From Candidatus Accumulibacter sp. UBA704 (GTDB lineage Bacteria > Pseudomonadota > Gammaproteobacteria > Burkholderiales > Rhodocyclaceae): 28,189 nucleotides of DNA. The stretch is from the NCBI GenBank assembly GCA_002304785.1, contig DBMG01000066.1:1-28189 (forward strand), read 5' to 3'. The notes under the pieces are model-generated. The model searched no databases, was not told where the DNA came from, and was given only the letters and a program-made list of their open reading frames with translations. A program made the position numbers and the translations under genes. Numbering within the stretch: position 1 is the first letter of the stretch; each line of letters starts with the position of its first letter. Of this stretch, positions 9,029 to 16,343 are shown piece by piece.

Positions 9029-9078
9029 AAACACTTCGATCCGGCCAGACAATCTGGCCAATAGGCCCCGAAGTGTTT
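9029..9078. promoter_or_regulatory. Nested inverted repeats upstream of pta
   Basis: Outer arms AAACACTTCG (9029-9038) and CGAAGTGTTT (9069-9078) are perfect 10-bp complements. Inside them GGCCAGA (9043-9049) and TCTGGCC (9053-9059) form a second perfect 7-bp hairpin with a 3-nt loop. The structure could be the efflux-operon terminator, a cruciform, or part of a structured leader for pta. Only a TTT follows, so a classical terminator is doubtful. Confidence 0.5.
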
Positions 9079-9173
9079 CAGATCTTCCCGCCTGGTGGAA
9101 AATCTCGGCACACCTGAAATACCTCGGCGCCGATCAACCCCCACCCGGTTGGTCCGATCACTAAGCCAATCCG

Positions 9174-9193
9174 GGGGAAAACGAATTTTCCCC
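9174..9193. promoter_or_regulatory. Perfect GGGGAAAA-CGAA-TTTTCCCC palindrome upstream of pta
   Basis: The 8-bp arms are perfect with a 4-nt spacer. The site is 187 bp upstream of the pta start. The shape suits a dimeric repressor or activator site. No matching regulator was recognised. Confidence 0.4.
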
Positions 9194-9380
9194 AATTAAT
9201 CAAACCGTTTCAGAAAACCAACAGCAACGGAAAAAACTCCGAGGATGAGAGCGAACACTGATGCCTCCGAGCGGCGTCGGGACTACAATGCGGGAATCCG
9301 GTATTGCTTATCCCGAGCACCCCTCCGGTCGAACAATAAAAAAGACAACACCAAGCCACCACATCAGGAGATATCCAGAA

Positions 9381-11441
9381 ATGAGTCATAGATTCACCCA
9401 GACCTTCCTTGTCGTTCCCGCGCGACAAGGCGTGGGTCTTACTTCGATTACTTTGGGGATTGTGCGTGCATTGCAGCGTCACGGCGTCGAAGTCCGCTTT
9501 GCCAAACCCGTCGCGCAGGATATCGGGGATACTTCGGTGCATTTCGCCCGCGAGATATTCCCGGTCGCCGTACCTGAAGCGATTCCGCTGGAGGACGTTG
9601 CCGAACAGGTCGCTTCGAACCAGACCAACGAACTGATGGAAGAAATTGTCACGCTGTGCATGAAAGCCGGTGACAACGCCAGTGTTCTGGTCGTCGAGGG
9701 ACTGCATACGGACCCGGCCCATCAATTCACCTCCCACCTGAATGTCGACATGGCGCGCGCCCTGAAGGCGGAAGTCGTCGTCGTTGCCGATGCCAACGCA
9801 CCCAACGCCACCGCCGACCTGCGCCTGACCATCAGCCAGTACACCAACGAGGGTTGCAAGGTCGCCGGCGCCATCCTCAACATGGCCGCCGAAGACTACG
9901 ATCCGGAAGAATTGAAGCGGCGCCTGGGCAAGGTTCCGCTGTGGGGCATGGTGCACGAGAACCCGCTCCTGAAGGCGCCGCGCACGCTCGACGTCGCCCG
10001 CCATCTGGATGCAGAAATCATCCTGGCCGGCGAAATGAACACCCGCCGCGTCACCGACACCATCATCACCACCCGCTCCGCCGCCGCCTTCATCCCGCGC
10101 CTGCGTCCGGGCACCTTGGTCATCGCTGCCGGCGACCGCGACGACATCGTGATGGCCGTGGCGCTCGCCGCCAGCCGCGGCATTCCGCTCGCCGGCCTGC
10201 TGCTCACGCACAACAGCACGATCGCCCCGGAACTGATGGATCTGGCCGGACCCGCATTGAATACGGGGTTGCCGATCCTGCGCACCAAGGGTGACAGTTA
10301 CGTCATCGCCCGCCAGGTCAGCAAGATTCCGGTCGACGTGCCCTGCGACGATACCGAGCGCATGAATGCCGTGCTCGACACTGTGGCCGAGCACCTGGAC
10401 ATCACCGCCATTACCGGCTCCTTCCACATCCCGGAATCGACCAAGCTGTCTCCGCCGGCGTTCCGCTACCAGCTCATCCAGAAAGCCCGCGCCGCGCACA
10501 AGCGCATCGTGCTGCCGGAAGGCGACGAACCGCGCACCGTGCGCGCCGCGGCGATCTGCGCCGAGAAGGGCATCGCTCATTGCGTGCTGCTCGGCAAGCG
10601 CGACGCCATCGAGACGGTGGCCGCATCGCAAGGCATCGCGCTGCCCACCAAGAACCTGGAAATCCTCGATCCGGACAGCATCCGCGAGCAGTACGTCGGC
10701 CCCATGGTCGAGTTGCGCAAGTCCAAGGGGCTGACGCCCCAGATGGCCGCCGCGCAACTGGAGGACACCGTGGTGCTGGGCACCATGATGCTGGCCATCA
10801 ACGAAGTCGACGGCCTCGTCTCCGGCGCCGTGCATACCACGGCCAACACCGTCCGCCCGGCCCTGCAGCTGATCAAGACGGCCCCCGGTTCGTCGATCGT
10901 CTCGTCGGTCTTCTTCATGCTCATGCCCGACCAGGTGCTGGCCTACGCCGATTGCGCCATCAACCCCAACCCGACCGCCGAGGAACTGGCCCAGATCGCC
11001 AAGCAGAGCGCCGACAGCGCCGCCGCTTTCGGCATCACCCCGAAGGTGGCGATGATCAGCTACAGCACCGGCAGTTCGGGTTCCGGCCAGGACGTGGAGA
11101 AGGTGCGCGCCGCGACCGAAATCGCGCACACGCAGTTCCCCGATCTGGTCCTCGACGGCCCGATGCAGTACGACGCCGCGTCGGTTTACGAAGTCGGCAA
11201 ACAGAAAGCGCCGAACAGCCCGGTCGCCGGCCAGGCCACGGTATTCGTGTTCCCTGATCTGAACACCGGCAACACGACGTACAAGGCGGTGCAGCGCAGT
11301 GCCAACGTGCTCTCCGTCGGCCCGATGCTGCAAGGGCTGCGCAAGCCGGTCAACGATCTGTCGCGCGGCGCGCTGGTCGACGACATCGTGTTCACCATCG
11401 CCCTGACCGCCATCCAGGCCGCCTCGGCACCGCAAAACTGA
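9381..11441 (+). CDS. pta: Phosphate acetyltransferase, long form
   Basis: Interconverts acetyl-CoA plus phosphate and acetyl phosphate plus CoA, in acetate overflow and assimilation. The product is 686 aa, the size of the long proteobacterial Pta. An N-terminal BioD/CobQ-like P-loop domain begins with FLVVPARQGVGLTS (residues 9-22). A DRTGG regulatory domain covers about residues 215-325. The catalytic PTA_PTB domain starts near residue 365 with KRIVLPEGDEPRTVRAA and includes SYSTGSSGSG and the final RGALVDDIV. The start at 9381 is chosen for its AGGAG at 9366-9370; an earlier in-frame start at 9261 has no support. No acetate kinase gene is adjacent, and a terminator follows at once, so pta appears monocistronic here. 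Confidence 0.96.
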   Translation: MSHRFTQTFLVVPARQGVGLTSITLGIVRALQRHGVEVRFAKPVAQDIGDTSVHFAREIFPVAVPEAIPLEDVAEQVASNQTNELMEEIVTLCMKAGDNASVLVVEGLHTDPAHQFTSHLNVDMARALKAEVVVVADANAPNATADLRLTISQYTNEGCKVAGAILNMAAEDYDPEELKRRLGKVPLWGMVHENPLLKAPRTLDVARHLDAEIILAGEMNTRRVTDTIITTRSAAAFIPRLRPGTLVIAAGDRDDIVMAVALAASRGIPLAGLLLTHNSTIAPELMDLAGPALNTGLPILRTKGDSYVIARQVSKIPVDVPCDDTERMNAVLDTVAEHLDITAITGSFHIPESTKLSPPAFRYQLIQKARAAHKRIVLPEGDEPRTVRAAAICAEKGIAHCVLLGKRDAIETVAASQGIALPTKNLEILDPDSIREQYVGPMVELRKSKGLTPQMAAAQLEDTVVLGTMMLAINEVDGLVSGAVHTTANTVRPALQLIKTAPGSSIVSSVFFMLMPDQVLAYADCAINPNPTAEELAQIAKQSADSAAAFGITPKVAMISYSTGSSGSGQDVEKVRAATEIAHTQFPDLVLDGPMQYDAASVYEVGKQKAPNSPVAGQATVFVFPDLNTGNTTYKAVQRSANVLSVGPMLQGLRKPVNDLSRGALVDDIVFTIALTAIQAASAPQN

Positions 11442-11459
11442 CCGGCAGCACCGTCGCCC

Positions 11460-11497
11460 AAATGGCCGCCCGGCAGGAACGGGCGGCCATTTCTTTT
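11460..11497 (+). terminator. Intrinsic terminator after pta
   Basis: AAATGGCCGCCCG (11460-11472) pairs perfectly with CGGGCGGCCATTT (11480-11492) around a 7-nt loop and is followed by CTTTT. The 13-bp GC-rich stem lies 18 nt after the pta stop. Confidence 0.92.
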
Positions 11498-11555
11498 GTT
11501 CGCCTCCCGGTTACAAAATCGCTGAAGGATTCGGCGAAGGGGCGGGGAGGGCGAT

Positions 11556-11564
11556 TGTTATAAT
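11556..11564 (+). promoter_or_regulatory. Extended -10 sigma-70 promoter of the dac operon
   Basis: TGTTATAAT matches the extended -10 consensus (TG, one base, TATAAT at 11559-11564). No good -35 hexamer is visible, which extended -10 promoters tolerate. The predicted start site is about 30 nt before the carboxypeptidase ATG. Confidence 0.65.
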
Positions 11565-11600
11565 GATCCTTCTCGCACATTCACACGGATTCACGTTCCC

Positions 11601-12734
11601 ATGTCCAAGTTTCGCTCCCTTTTCCTGACTCTATTGCTCGTTCCGCTGCTGGCTACGGCCCAACAGATGCCCACCCCGCCCGCGCTGGCCGCCAAGTCCT
11701 GGCTGCTCATCGAATCGGCTTCCGGACAGGAACTCGCCGCACAGGCGCCGGACGAGCGTCTGGAGCCGGCGTCGCTGACCAAATTGATGACCGCCTACCT
11801 CACATTTGCGGCGATCAAGCAAGGGACGATCAAGCTCGACCAGACCGTGCCGGTATCGGAAAAAGCCTGGAAGACGCAAGGATCGCGCATGTTCATCAAG
11901 GTCAACACGCAAGTTGCGGTGGAAGACCTGATCAAGGGCATGATCGTGCAGTCGGGCAATGACGCCTGCGTGGCACTGGCCGAGGCGATCGCCGGCAGCG
12001 AGGACAATTTCGCGCAGATGATGAACCGCGAGGCGCAGCGTCTGGGCATGAAGTCGACGAGTTTCCGCAACGCCGCCGGCATGCCGGACCCGCAGCACTA
12101 CACCACGGCGCGCGACCTGGCTATTCTGGCGGGTGCCCTGATCCGCGATTTCCCGACTGAGTATGCGAAGTATTATTCGCTCAAGGAATTCCGCTACAAC
12201 AACATCACCCAGCCGAACCGCAACCGCCTGCTGTGGATCGACCCGACGGTCGACGGCGTCAAGACGGGCCATACCGAAGCGGCCGGCTACTGCCTGATTT
12301 CCTCGGCCAAGCGCGGCGACCGCCGGCTGCTGTCGGTCGTTCTCGGCACGGCCTCGGACTCGGTACGCGCCCAGGAATCACTCAAGCTGCTCAACTACGG
12401 CTTCCAGTTTTACGAGGCCGTGCGCCTCTACGCCAAGGATCAGGCGGTATCCAGCCTGAAGGTCTGGAAGGGCTCGTCGGCGACCGTGAAAGCGGGTTTC
12501 CAGAACGACTTCGTCCTCTCCATCCCCAAGGGATTCGCGCCGCGCCTGAAGACCGAACTGCTCTCGCAACAGCCGCTGGTGGCCCCGGTCGCCGCCGGGC
12601 AGGTCGTTGCCACTCTGAAGGTTTCGCTCGATGGCAAGCCGTACGGAGACTATCCGGTGGTAGCCATCGAAGCCGTGCCCGTCGCCGGCATCTTCGGACG
12701 GGCCATCGACACCATTCGCCTGTGGTTCAACTAG
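11601..12734 (+). CDS. dacC: D-alanyl-D-alanine carboxypeptidase (penicillin-binding protein 5/6 type)
   Basis: Periplasmic, membrane-attached serine peptidase that trims the terminal D-Ala from peptidoglycan pentapeptides. The product is 377 aa. A Sec signal peptide (cleavage near ATA/QQ) is followed by the three active-site motifs of class C penicillin-binding proteins: SLTK with Ser58 and Lys61, SGN at 118-120 and KTG at 221-223. A PBP5-type C-terminal beta domain follows (about 280-355). The end contains an amphipathic segment (FGRAIDTIRLWFN), the usual peripheral membrane anchor. It is the first gene of an operon whose next member handles D-amino acids, which fits recycling of the released D-alanine. 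dacA would be an equally fair symbol. Confidence 0.95.
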   Translation: MSKFRSLFLTLLLVPLLATAQQMPTPPALAAKSWLLIESASGQELAAQAPDERLEPASLTKLMTAYLTFAAIKQGTIKLDQTVPVSEKAWKTQGSRMFIKVNTQVAVEDLIKGMIVQSGNDACVALAEAIAGSEDNFAQMMNREAQRLGMKSTSFRNAAGMPDPQHYTTARDLAILAGALIRDFPTEYAKYYSLKEFRYNNITQPNRNRLLWIDPTVDGVKTGHTEAAGYCLISSAKRGDRRLLSVVLGTASDSVRAQESLKLLNYGFQFYEAVRLYAKDQAVSSLKVWKGSSATVKAGFQNDFVLSIPKGFAPRLKTELLSQQPLVAPVAAGQVVATLKVSLDGKPYGDYPVVAIEAVPVAGIFGRAIDTIRLWFN

Positions 12735-12743
12735 GAGCCGCGC

Positions 12744-13616
12744 ATGACCGCCTTTCTGAACGGACAATTCCTGCCGCTTTCGGAAGCGCGCATCTCGCCG
12801 CTGGACCGGGGCTTCCTGTACGCCGACGGGGTGTATGAAGTCATTCCGGTGTATTCCCGCTTTCCGTTCCGCATCGACGAGCACCTTTCCCGCCTGCAGC
12901 ATTCGCTCGACGGCATCCGCCTGCCCAACCCGCACACCAACGAGGAATGGCGGACGATCATCCTGCGCCTGATCGCCGAGACCGAATACGACGATCAACT
13001 GCTGTACATCCAGGTAACCCGCGGCGCGGACAACAAACGCGATCCATGTTTTCCCAAGGGCGTGCCGCAGACGGTATTCCTGTTCACCGCACCGTTGGTC
13101 GGCCCCACCGCCGCGTTGCGCGAGCAGGGCGTCGCGGCGATCACCGCCCCGGACATCCGCTGGTCGCGCTGCGATCTGAAGGCCGTGGCCCTGCTGCCCA
13201 ACGTGCTGACCCGACAGTTGGCCGCCGATGCCGGTTGCGCCGAGACGATCATGATCCGCAACGGCTACCTCACCGAGGGTTCGTCGACCAATGTTTTCGT
13301 CGTGAAGAACGGCGTGATCCTCACCCCGCCGCAGGACAACCTGATCCTGCCCGGCATCACCTGCAACGTCGTCCTGGAGTTGGCAGACACCCACAAGGCT
13401 CCGCTCGAAGTCCGGCCGGTGAGCGAGGCGGAGGTGCGCGATGCGGACGAGATATGGATTACCTCCTCGACCAAGGAGGTTCTCGGCGTCGTCACGCTCG
13501 ACGGCCAGCCGGTCGGCCATGGCGAAGCGGCTGGCAAGCCCGGACCGGTGACGCGGCGCATGCACGAATGGTTCTGCGCCTTCCGCGAAAACGTGATGAG
13601 GCGCGGCCATGACTGA
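12744..13616 (+). CDS. dat: D-amino acid aminotransferase (D-alanine transaminase, PLP fold type IV)
   Basis: Pyridoxal-phosphate enzyme moving amino groups between D-alanine or D-glutamate and 2-oxo acids; cytoplasmic. The product is 290 aa, normal for class IV aminotransferases. The likely PLP lysine is Lys146 in the CDLKAVALLPNVL context, and the phosphate-binding/Glu region is seen in YLTEGSSTNVFVV. Tyr31 (DGVYEV) and Arg99 fit the residues that hold the substrate carboxylate in the Bacillus enzyme. The position expected for that enzyme's histidine appears to be Pro101 (RDPCFP). The Shine-Dalgarno AGGAG overlaps the preceding stop. Branched-chain transaminase or aminodeoxychorismate lyase are alternatives within the fold, but the VTRG segment and the carboxypeptidase neighbour favour D-amino acids. 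Confidence 0.87.
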   Translation: MTAFLNGQFLPLSEARISPLDRGFLYADGVYEVIPVYSRFPFRIDEHLSRLQHSLDGIRLPNPHTNEEWRTIILRLIAETEYDDQLLYIQVTRGADNKRDPCFPKGVPQTVFLFTAPLVGPTAALREQGVAAITAPDIRWSRCDLKAVALLPNVLTRQLAADAGCAETIMIRNGYLTEGSSTNVFVVKNGVILTPPQDNLILPGITCNVVLELADTHKAPLEVRPVSEAEVRDADEIWITSSTKEVLGVVTLDGQPVGHGEAAGKPGPVTRRMHEWFCAFRENVMRRGHD

Positions 13617-13878
13617 GCAGAAGGAAACGCTGCTCGAATTCCCCTGCGCTTTCCCGCTGAAGATCATGGGCTTGGCCGGCGACGCGCTGGCGCAGACCGT
13701 GCTCGAGATCGTGCAGCGCCACGCGCCGGGTTTCGACGGCGCGACGATGGAAATGCGCGCTTCCTCGGGCGGCAAGTACGTCAGCCTGACCTGCACGATC
13801 AACGCCACGTCCAAGGCCCAGCTCGATGCCCTGTACCGCGAATTGAGCGGGCATCCGCTGGTCAAGGTCGTGCTTTAG
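13609..13878 (+). CDS. ybeD: YbeD/DUF493 family protein
   Basis: Small cytoplasmic protein of 89 aa with a ferredoxin-like alpha/beta fold resembling ACT-type regulatory domains. It starts LLEFPCAFPLKIMG and contains SSGGKYVSLTCTINATSK, both typical of the family. The ATG lies inside the end of the transaminase gene (8-nt overlap). Members are frequently found directly before lipB, as here, but their biochemical role is not established; a regulatory link to lipoylation is only inferred from this context. Confidence 0.9.
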   Translation: MTEQKETLLEFPCAFPLKIMGLAGDALAQTVLEIVQRHAPGFDGATMEMRASSGGKYVSLTCTINATSKAQLDALYRELSGHPLVKVVL

Positions 13879-13884
13879 GAACGG

Positions 13885-14538
13885 ATGTCCGCCACCACGA
13901 TCGTCGTCCGCCCACTGAGCCGGGTCGCCTACGAACCGACCTGGCGGGCGATGATCGACTTCACCGCCGCGCGTAGCGAATCAACTCCAGACGAGCTGTG
14001 GATCTGCGAGCACCCGCCGGTCTACACCCTCGGCCAGGCAGGCAAGCCGGAACACCTGCTCGCCGACAACGGCATCCCGCTGGTGAAGATCGATCGCGGC
14101 GGGCAGATCACCTACCACGGTCCCGGCCAGGTCGTCATCTACCTGCTGGTCGACCTCAACCGCCGCGGCCTCAAGGTGCGCGAACTGGTCACCTGCATGG
14201 AACAGGCGATCATCGACCTGCTCGCCGAACACGGCGTCGCAGCCGGCCGCCTGGACAAGGCACCGGGCGTTTACGTCGGCGATGCCGGCCCTGGCGGCTA
14301 CCCGGCCAAGATTGCCGCGCTCGGCTTGCGCATCCGGCGCGGCTGCAGCTACCACGGCCTCTCTCTCAACGTGGACATGGAACTCGCGCCTTTTTCGGCG
14401 ATCAACCCTTGCGGCTACGCCGGCATGCCGGTCACGCAGACGCGCGACCTCGGCGTCGCGCTGACGCCCGCGCAGGCCGCTGAAGCGCTTACCCGACATC
14501 TGATCCGATTATTGGAAAATCCCCTGGAAATCCCATGA
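13885..14538 (+). CDS. lipB: Octanoyl-[acyl-carrier-protein] transferase LipB
   Basis: Transfers the octanoyl group from acyl carrier protein to the lipoyl domains of 2-oxoacid dehydrogenases and GcvH, the first step of lipoate synthesis. The product is 217 aa, the usual length. The family motif RGGQITYHGPGQ is at residues 71-82. The catalytic pair is visible as Lys142 (PAKIAALG) and Cys176 (INPCGYAGM). The gene begins 6 nt after ybeD, and its stop overlaps the lipA start (ATGA). Confidence 0.97.
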   Translation: MSATTIVVRPLSRVAYEPTWRAMIDFTAARSESTPDELWICEHPPVYTLGQAGKPEHLLADNGIPLVKIDRGGQITYHGPGQVVIYLLVDLNRRGLKVRELVTCMEQAIIDLLAEHGVAAGRLDKAPGVYVGDAGPGGYPAKIAALGLRIRRGCSYHGLSLNVDMELAPFSAINPCGYAGMPVTQTRDLGVALTPAQAAEALTRHLIRLLENPLEIP

Positions 14539-15506
14539 ACGACACCATTGCCAAACCCGCCGCCAAAGTTGCCGGCGTCAAGCAGAAAGGCGAACTGAAA
14601 ACGGCGCGCATTCCGATCAAGATCGTTCCGGTCGACGAGCCGCTACGCAAGCCGGCGTGGATCCGCGTCAAGGCCGGCAACGAAGTCGGACGCTTCGGCG
14701 AGATCAAGAAGATGCTGCGCGAGCAGAAACTGCACACCGTCTGCGAGGAGGCCGCCTGCCCGAACATCGGCGAATGCTTCGGGCGCGGCACCGCGACCTT
14801 CATGATTCTCGGCGACATCTGCACGCGCCGCTGCCCGTTCTGCGACGTCGGCCACGGCAAACCGCTGCCGCCCGATCCGGAGGAGCCGGCGAGCCTCGCC
14901 GACAGCGTCGCTCACCTGAAACTGCGTTACGTGGTGATCACCAGCGTCGACCGCGATGACCTACGCGACGGCGGCGCCGGCCATTTCGCCGAGGTGATCC
15001 GCGCCGTGCGCGACAAGTCGCCGGCCACCACTATTGAAACACTGGTGCCCGATTTCCGCGGACGCATGGACGTCGCCATCGACGTGCTCGGCCGCGCGCT
15101 GCCCGATGTGCTCAACCACAACCTGGAGACCGTGCCGCGCCTGTACAGGCAGGCCCGCCCCGGTGCCGACTACGCGCACTCGCTGGAATTCCTCAAGCAG
15201 TTCAAGGCACGCTACCCGCACGTCCCGACCAAGTCCGGTCTGATGGTCGGCCTCGGCGAGACCGACGACGAAATCCTGCAGGTCATGCGCGACCTGCGCG
15301 CCCACGGCGTCGAGATGCTGACCATCGGGCAGTATCTGGCACCCTCGACGCATCACCTTCCGGTCACCCGCTACGTGCATCCCGACACCTTCAAGATGTT
15401 CGAGGAGGAAGCGAAGAAGATGGGCTTTTCCGGTGCCGCCTGCGGCCCGATGGTGCGTTCCTCCTACTGGGCCGACGTGCAGGCGCACAGCGCCGGAGTC
15501 GCGTGA
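14535..15506 (+). CDS. lipA: Lipoyl synthase LipA (radical SAM)
   Basis: Radical-SAM iron-sulfur enzyme that inserts two sulfur atoms into protein-bound octanoyl groups. The product is 323 aa. The auxiliary cluster cysteines are Cys70, Cys75 and Cys81 (CEEAACPNIGEC). The SAM-cluster cysteines are Cys96, Cys100 and Cys103 (CTRRCPFC). The C-terminal serine ligand region reads VRSSYWA. Everything required for activity is present. The start overlaps the lipB stop by 4 nt, and the stop overlaps the next gene, so expression is coupled through the operon. Confidence 0.98.
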   Translation: MNDTIAKPAAKVAGVKQKGELKTARIPIKIVPVDEPLRKPAWIRVKAGNEVGRFGEIKKMLREQKLHTVCEEAACPNIGECFGRGTATFMILGDICTRRCPFCDVGHGKPLPPDPEEPASLADSVAHLKLRYVVITSVDRDDLRDGGAGHFAEVIRAVRDKSPATTIETLVPDFRGRMDVAIDVLGRALPDVLNHNLETVPRLYRQARPGADYAHSLEFLKQFKARYPHVPTKSGLMVGLGETDDEILQVMRDLRAHGVEMLTIGQYLAPSTHHLPVTRYVHPDTFKMFEEEAKKMGFSGAACGPMVRSSYWADVQAHSAGVA

Positions 15507-16339
15507 TGTTCAACATCGGCTGCCACCTGTCCACGGCCAAGGGCTTCCTCGGTATGGGCCGCGACGCGCTGTCGATCGGCGCCAACACCTTCCAGTTCTT
15601 CACCCGCAATCCGCGAGGCGGGAAAGCCAAGGATCTGGACCCGGCCGACATCGACGCCTTTCTCGTACTGGCCGACGAACACGGTTTCGGCAAGCTGCTG
15701 GCGCATGCGCCGTACACCCTCAACCCGTGCTCCGCCGATGCGCAGACGCGAGGTTTCGCACTCGAAATGATGCGGGACGATCTGGCCCGCATGGAACAGG
15801 TGCCTGGCAACCTCTACAATTTTCACCCCGGCAGCCACGTCGGGCAGGGCGAGGAAGCCGGCATCGCGCTAATCGTCGCGCAATTGAATGAAGTACTGAC
15901 GCCGGCCCTGCGCACCACCGTGCTGCTCGAAACGATGGCCGGCAAGGGCAGCGAGGTCGGACGCACCTTCGAGGAAATCCGCCGCATTTTCGACGGAGTG
16001 GCGTTGCAGGAGAAAATGGGGGTCTGCCTCGACACCTGCCACCTGAACGACGCCGGCTACGATCTGGTCAATGACCTCGACGGGGTGCTGGAACACTTTG
16101 ACCGGGTAATCGGACTCGACCGCCTGCGCGCCATCCACCTCAACGACAGCATGAATCCGCTGGGCAGCCGCAAGGACCGGCACGAGCGCATCGGCCACGG
16201 GCACCTCGGGCTGGAGGCGATCACCCGCGTCATCAACCACCCGGCGTTACGCCACCTGCCGTTCCTGCTCGAAACGCCCAACGAACTGCCCGGCTTCGCC
16301 GAGGAAATCGCGCTGCTGCGCGGCCTTTACCGCGCGTGA
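15506..16339 (+). CDS. nfo: Endonuclease IV (AP endonuclease)
   Basis: Zinc-dependent endonuclease that cuts DNA at abasic sites in base-excision repair. The product is 277 aa from the ATG at 15506, whose A is the last base of the lipA stop; a GTG at 15503 is possible. Metal-binding motifs of the TIM-barrel fold are visible in order: GCHLSTAKG, HAPYTLN, FHPGSH, LLETMAGKG, CLDTCHLNDAGYD, HLNDS, and RHERIGHGHLG. Linkage with lipoate genes has no known functional meaning. It is the last gene of the dac-to-nfo operon; its stop faces the stop of the convergent symporter gene across 4 nt. Confidence 0.95.
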   Translation: MFNIGCHLSTAKGFLGMGRDALSIGANTFQFFTRNPRGGKAKDLDPADIDAFLVLADEHGFGKLLAHAPYTLNPCSADAQTRGFALEMMRDDLARMEQVPGNLYNFHPGSHVGQGEEAGIALIVAQLNEVLTPALRTTVLLETMAGKGSEVGRTFEEIRRIFDGVALQEKMGVCLDTCHLNDAGYDLVNDLDGVLEHFDRVIGLDRLRAIHLNDSMNPLGSRKDRHERIGHGHLGLEAITRVINHPALRHLPFLLETPNELPGFAEEIALLRGLYRA

Positions 16340-16343
16340 GCGG

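Larger units (their letters stand above)
8944..9380 (+). other. Non-coding region between the efflux operon and pta, rich in inverted repeats
   Basis: No convincing gene is present in these 437 nt. It holds a nested palindrome (9029-9078) and a perfect GGGGAAAA/TTTTCCCC inverted repeat (9174-9193). There is a possible -10 hexamer TACAAT (9284-9289) without a good -35. The pta Shine-Dalgarno AGGAG sits at 9366-9370. The composition is less GC-rich than the neighbouring genes. It probably carries the pta promoter and its control sites. Confidence 0.6.

Noticed and set aside
9210..11435. Minus-strand open frame of about 740 codons opposite pta
   Set aside because: It mirrors pta codon structure, and its sequence is Gly/Asp/His/Arg-rich low complexity with no domain. 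Antisense frames of this kind are common in GC-rich genes.
12378..13865. Minus-strand open frame opposite dat and ybeD
   Set aside because: Antisense shadow of well-recognised genes; composition is Arg/His/Asp-rich without motifs.
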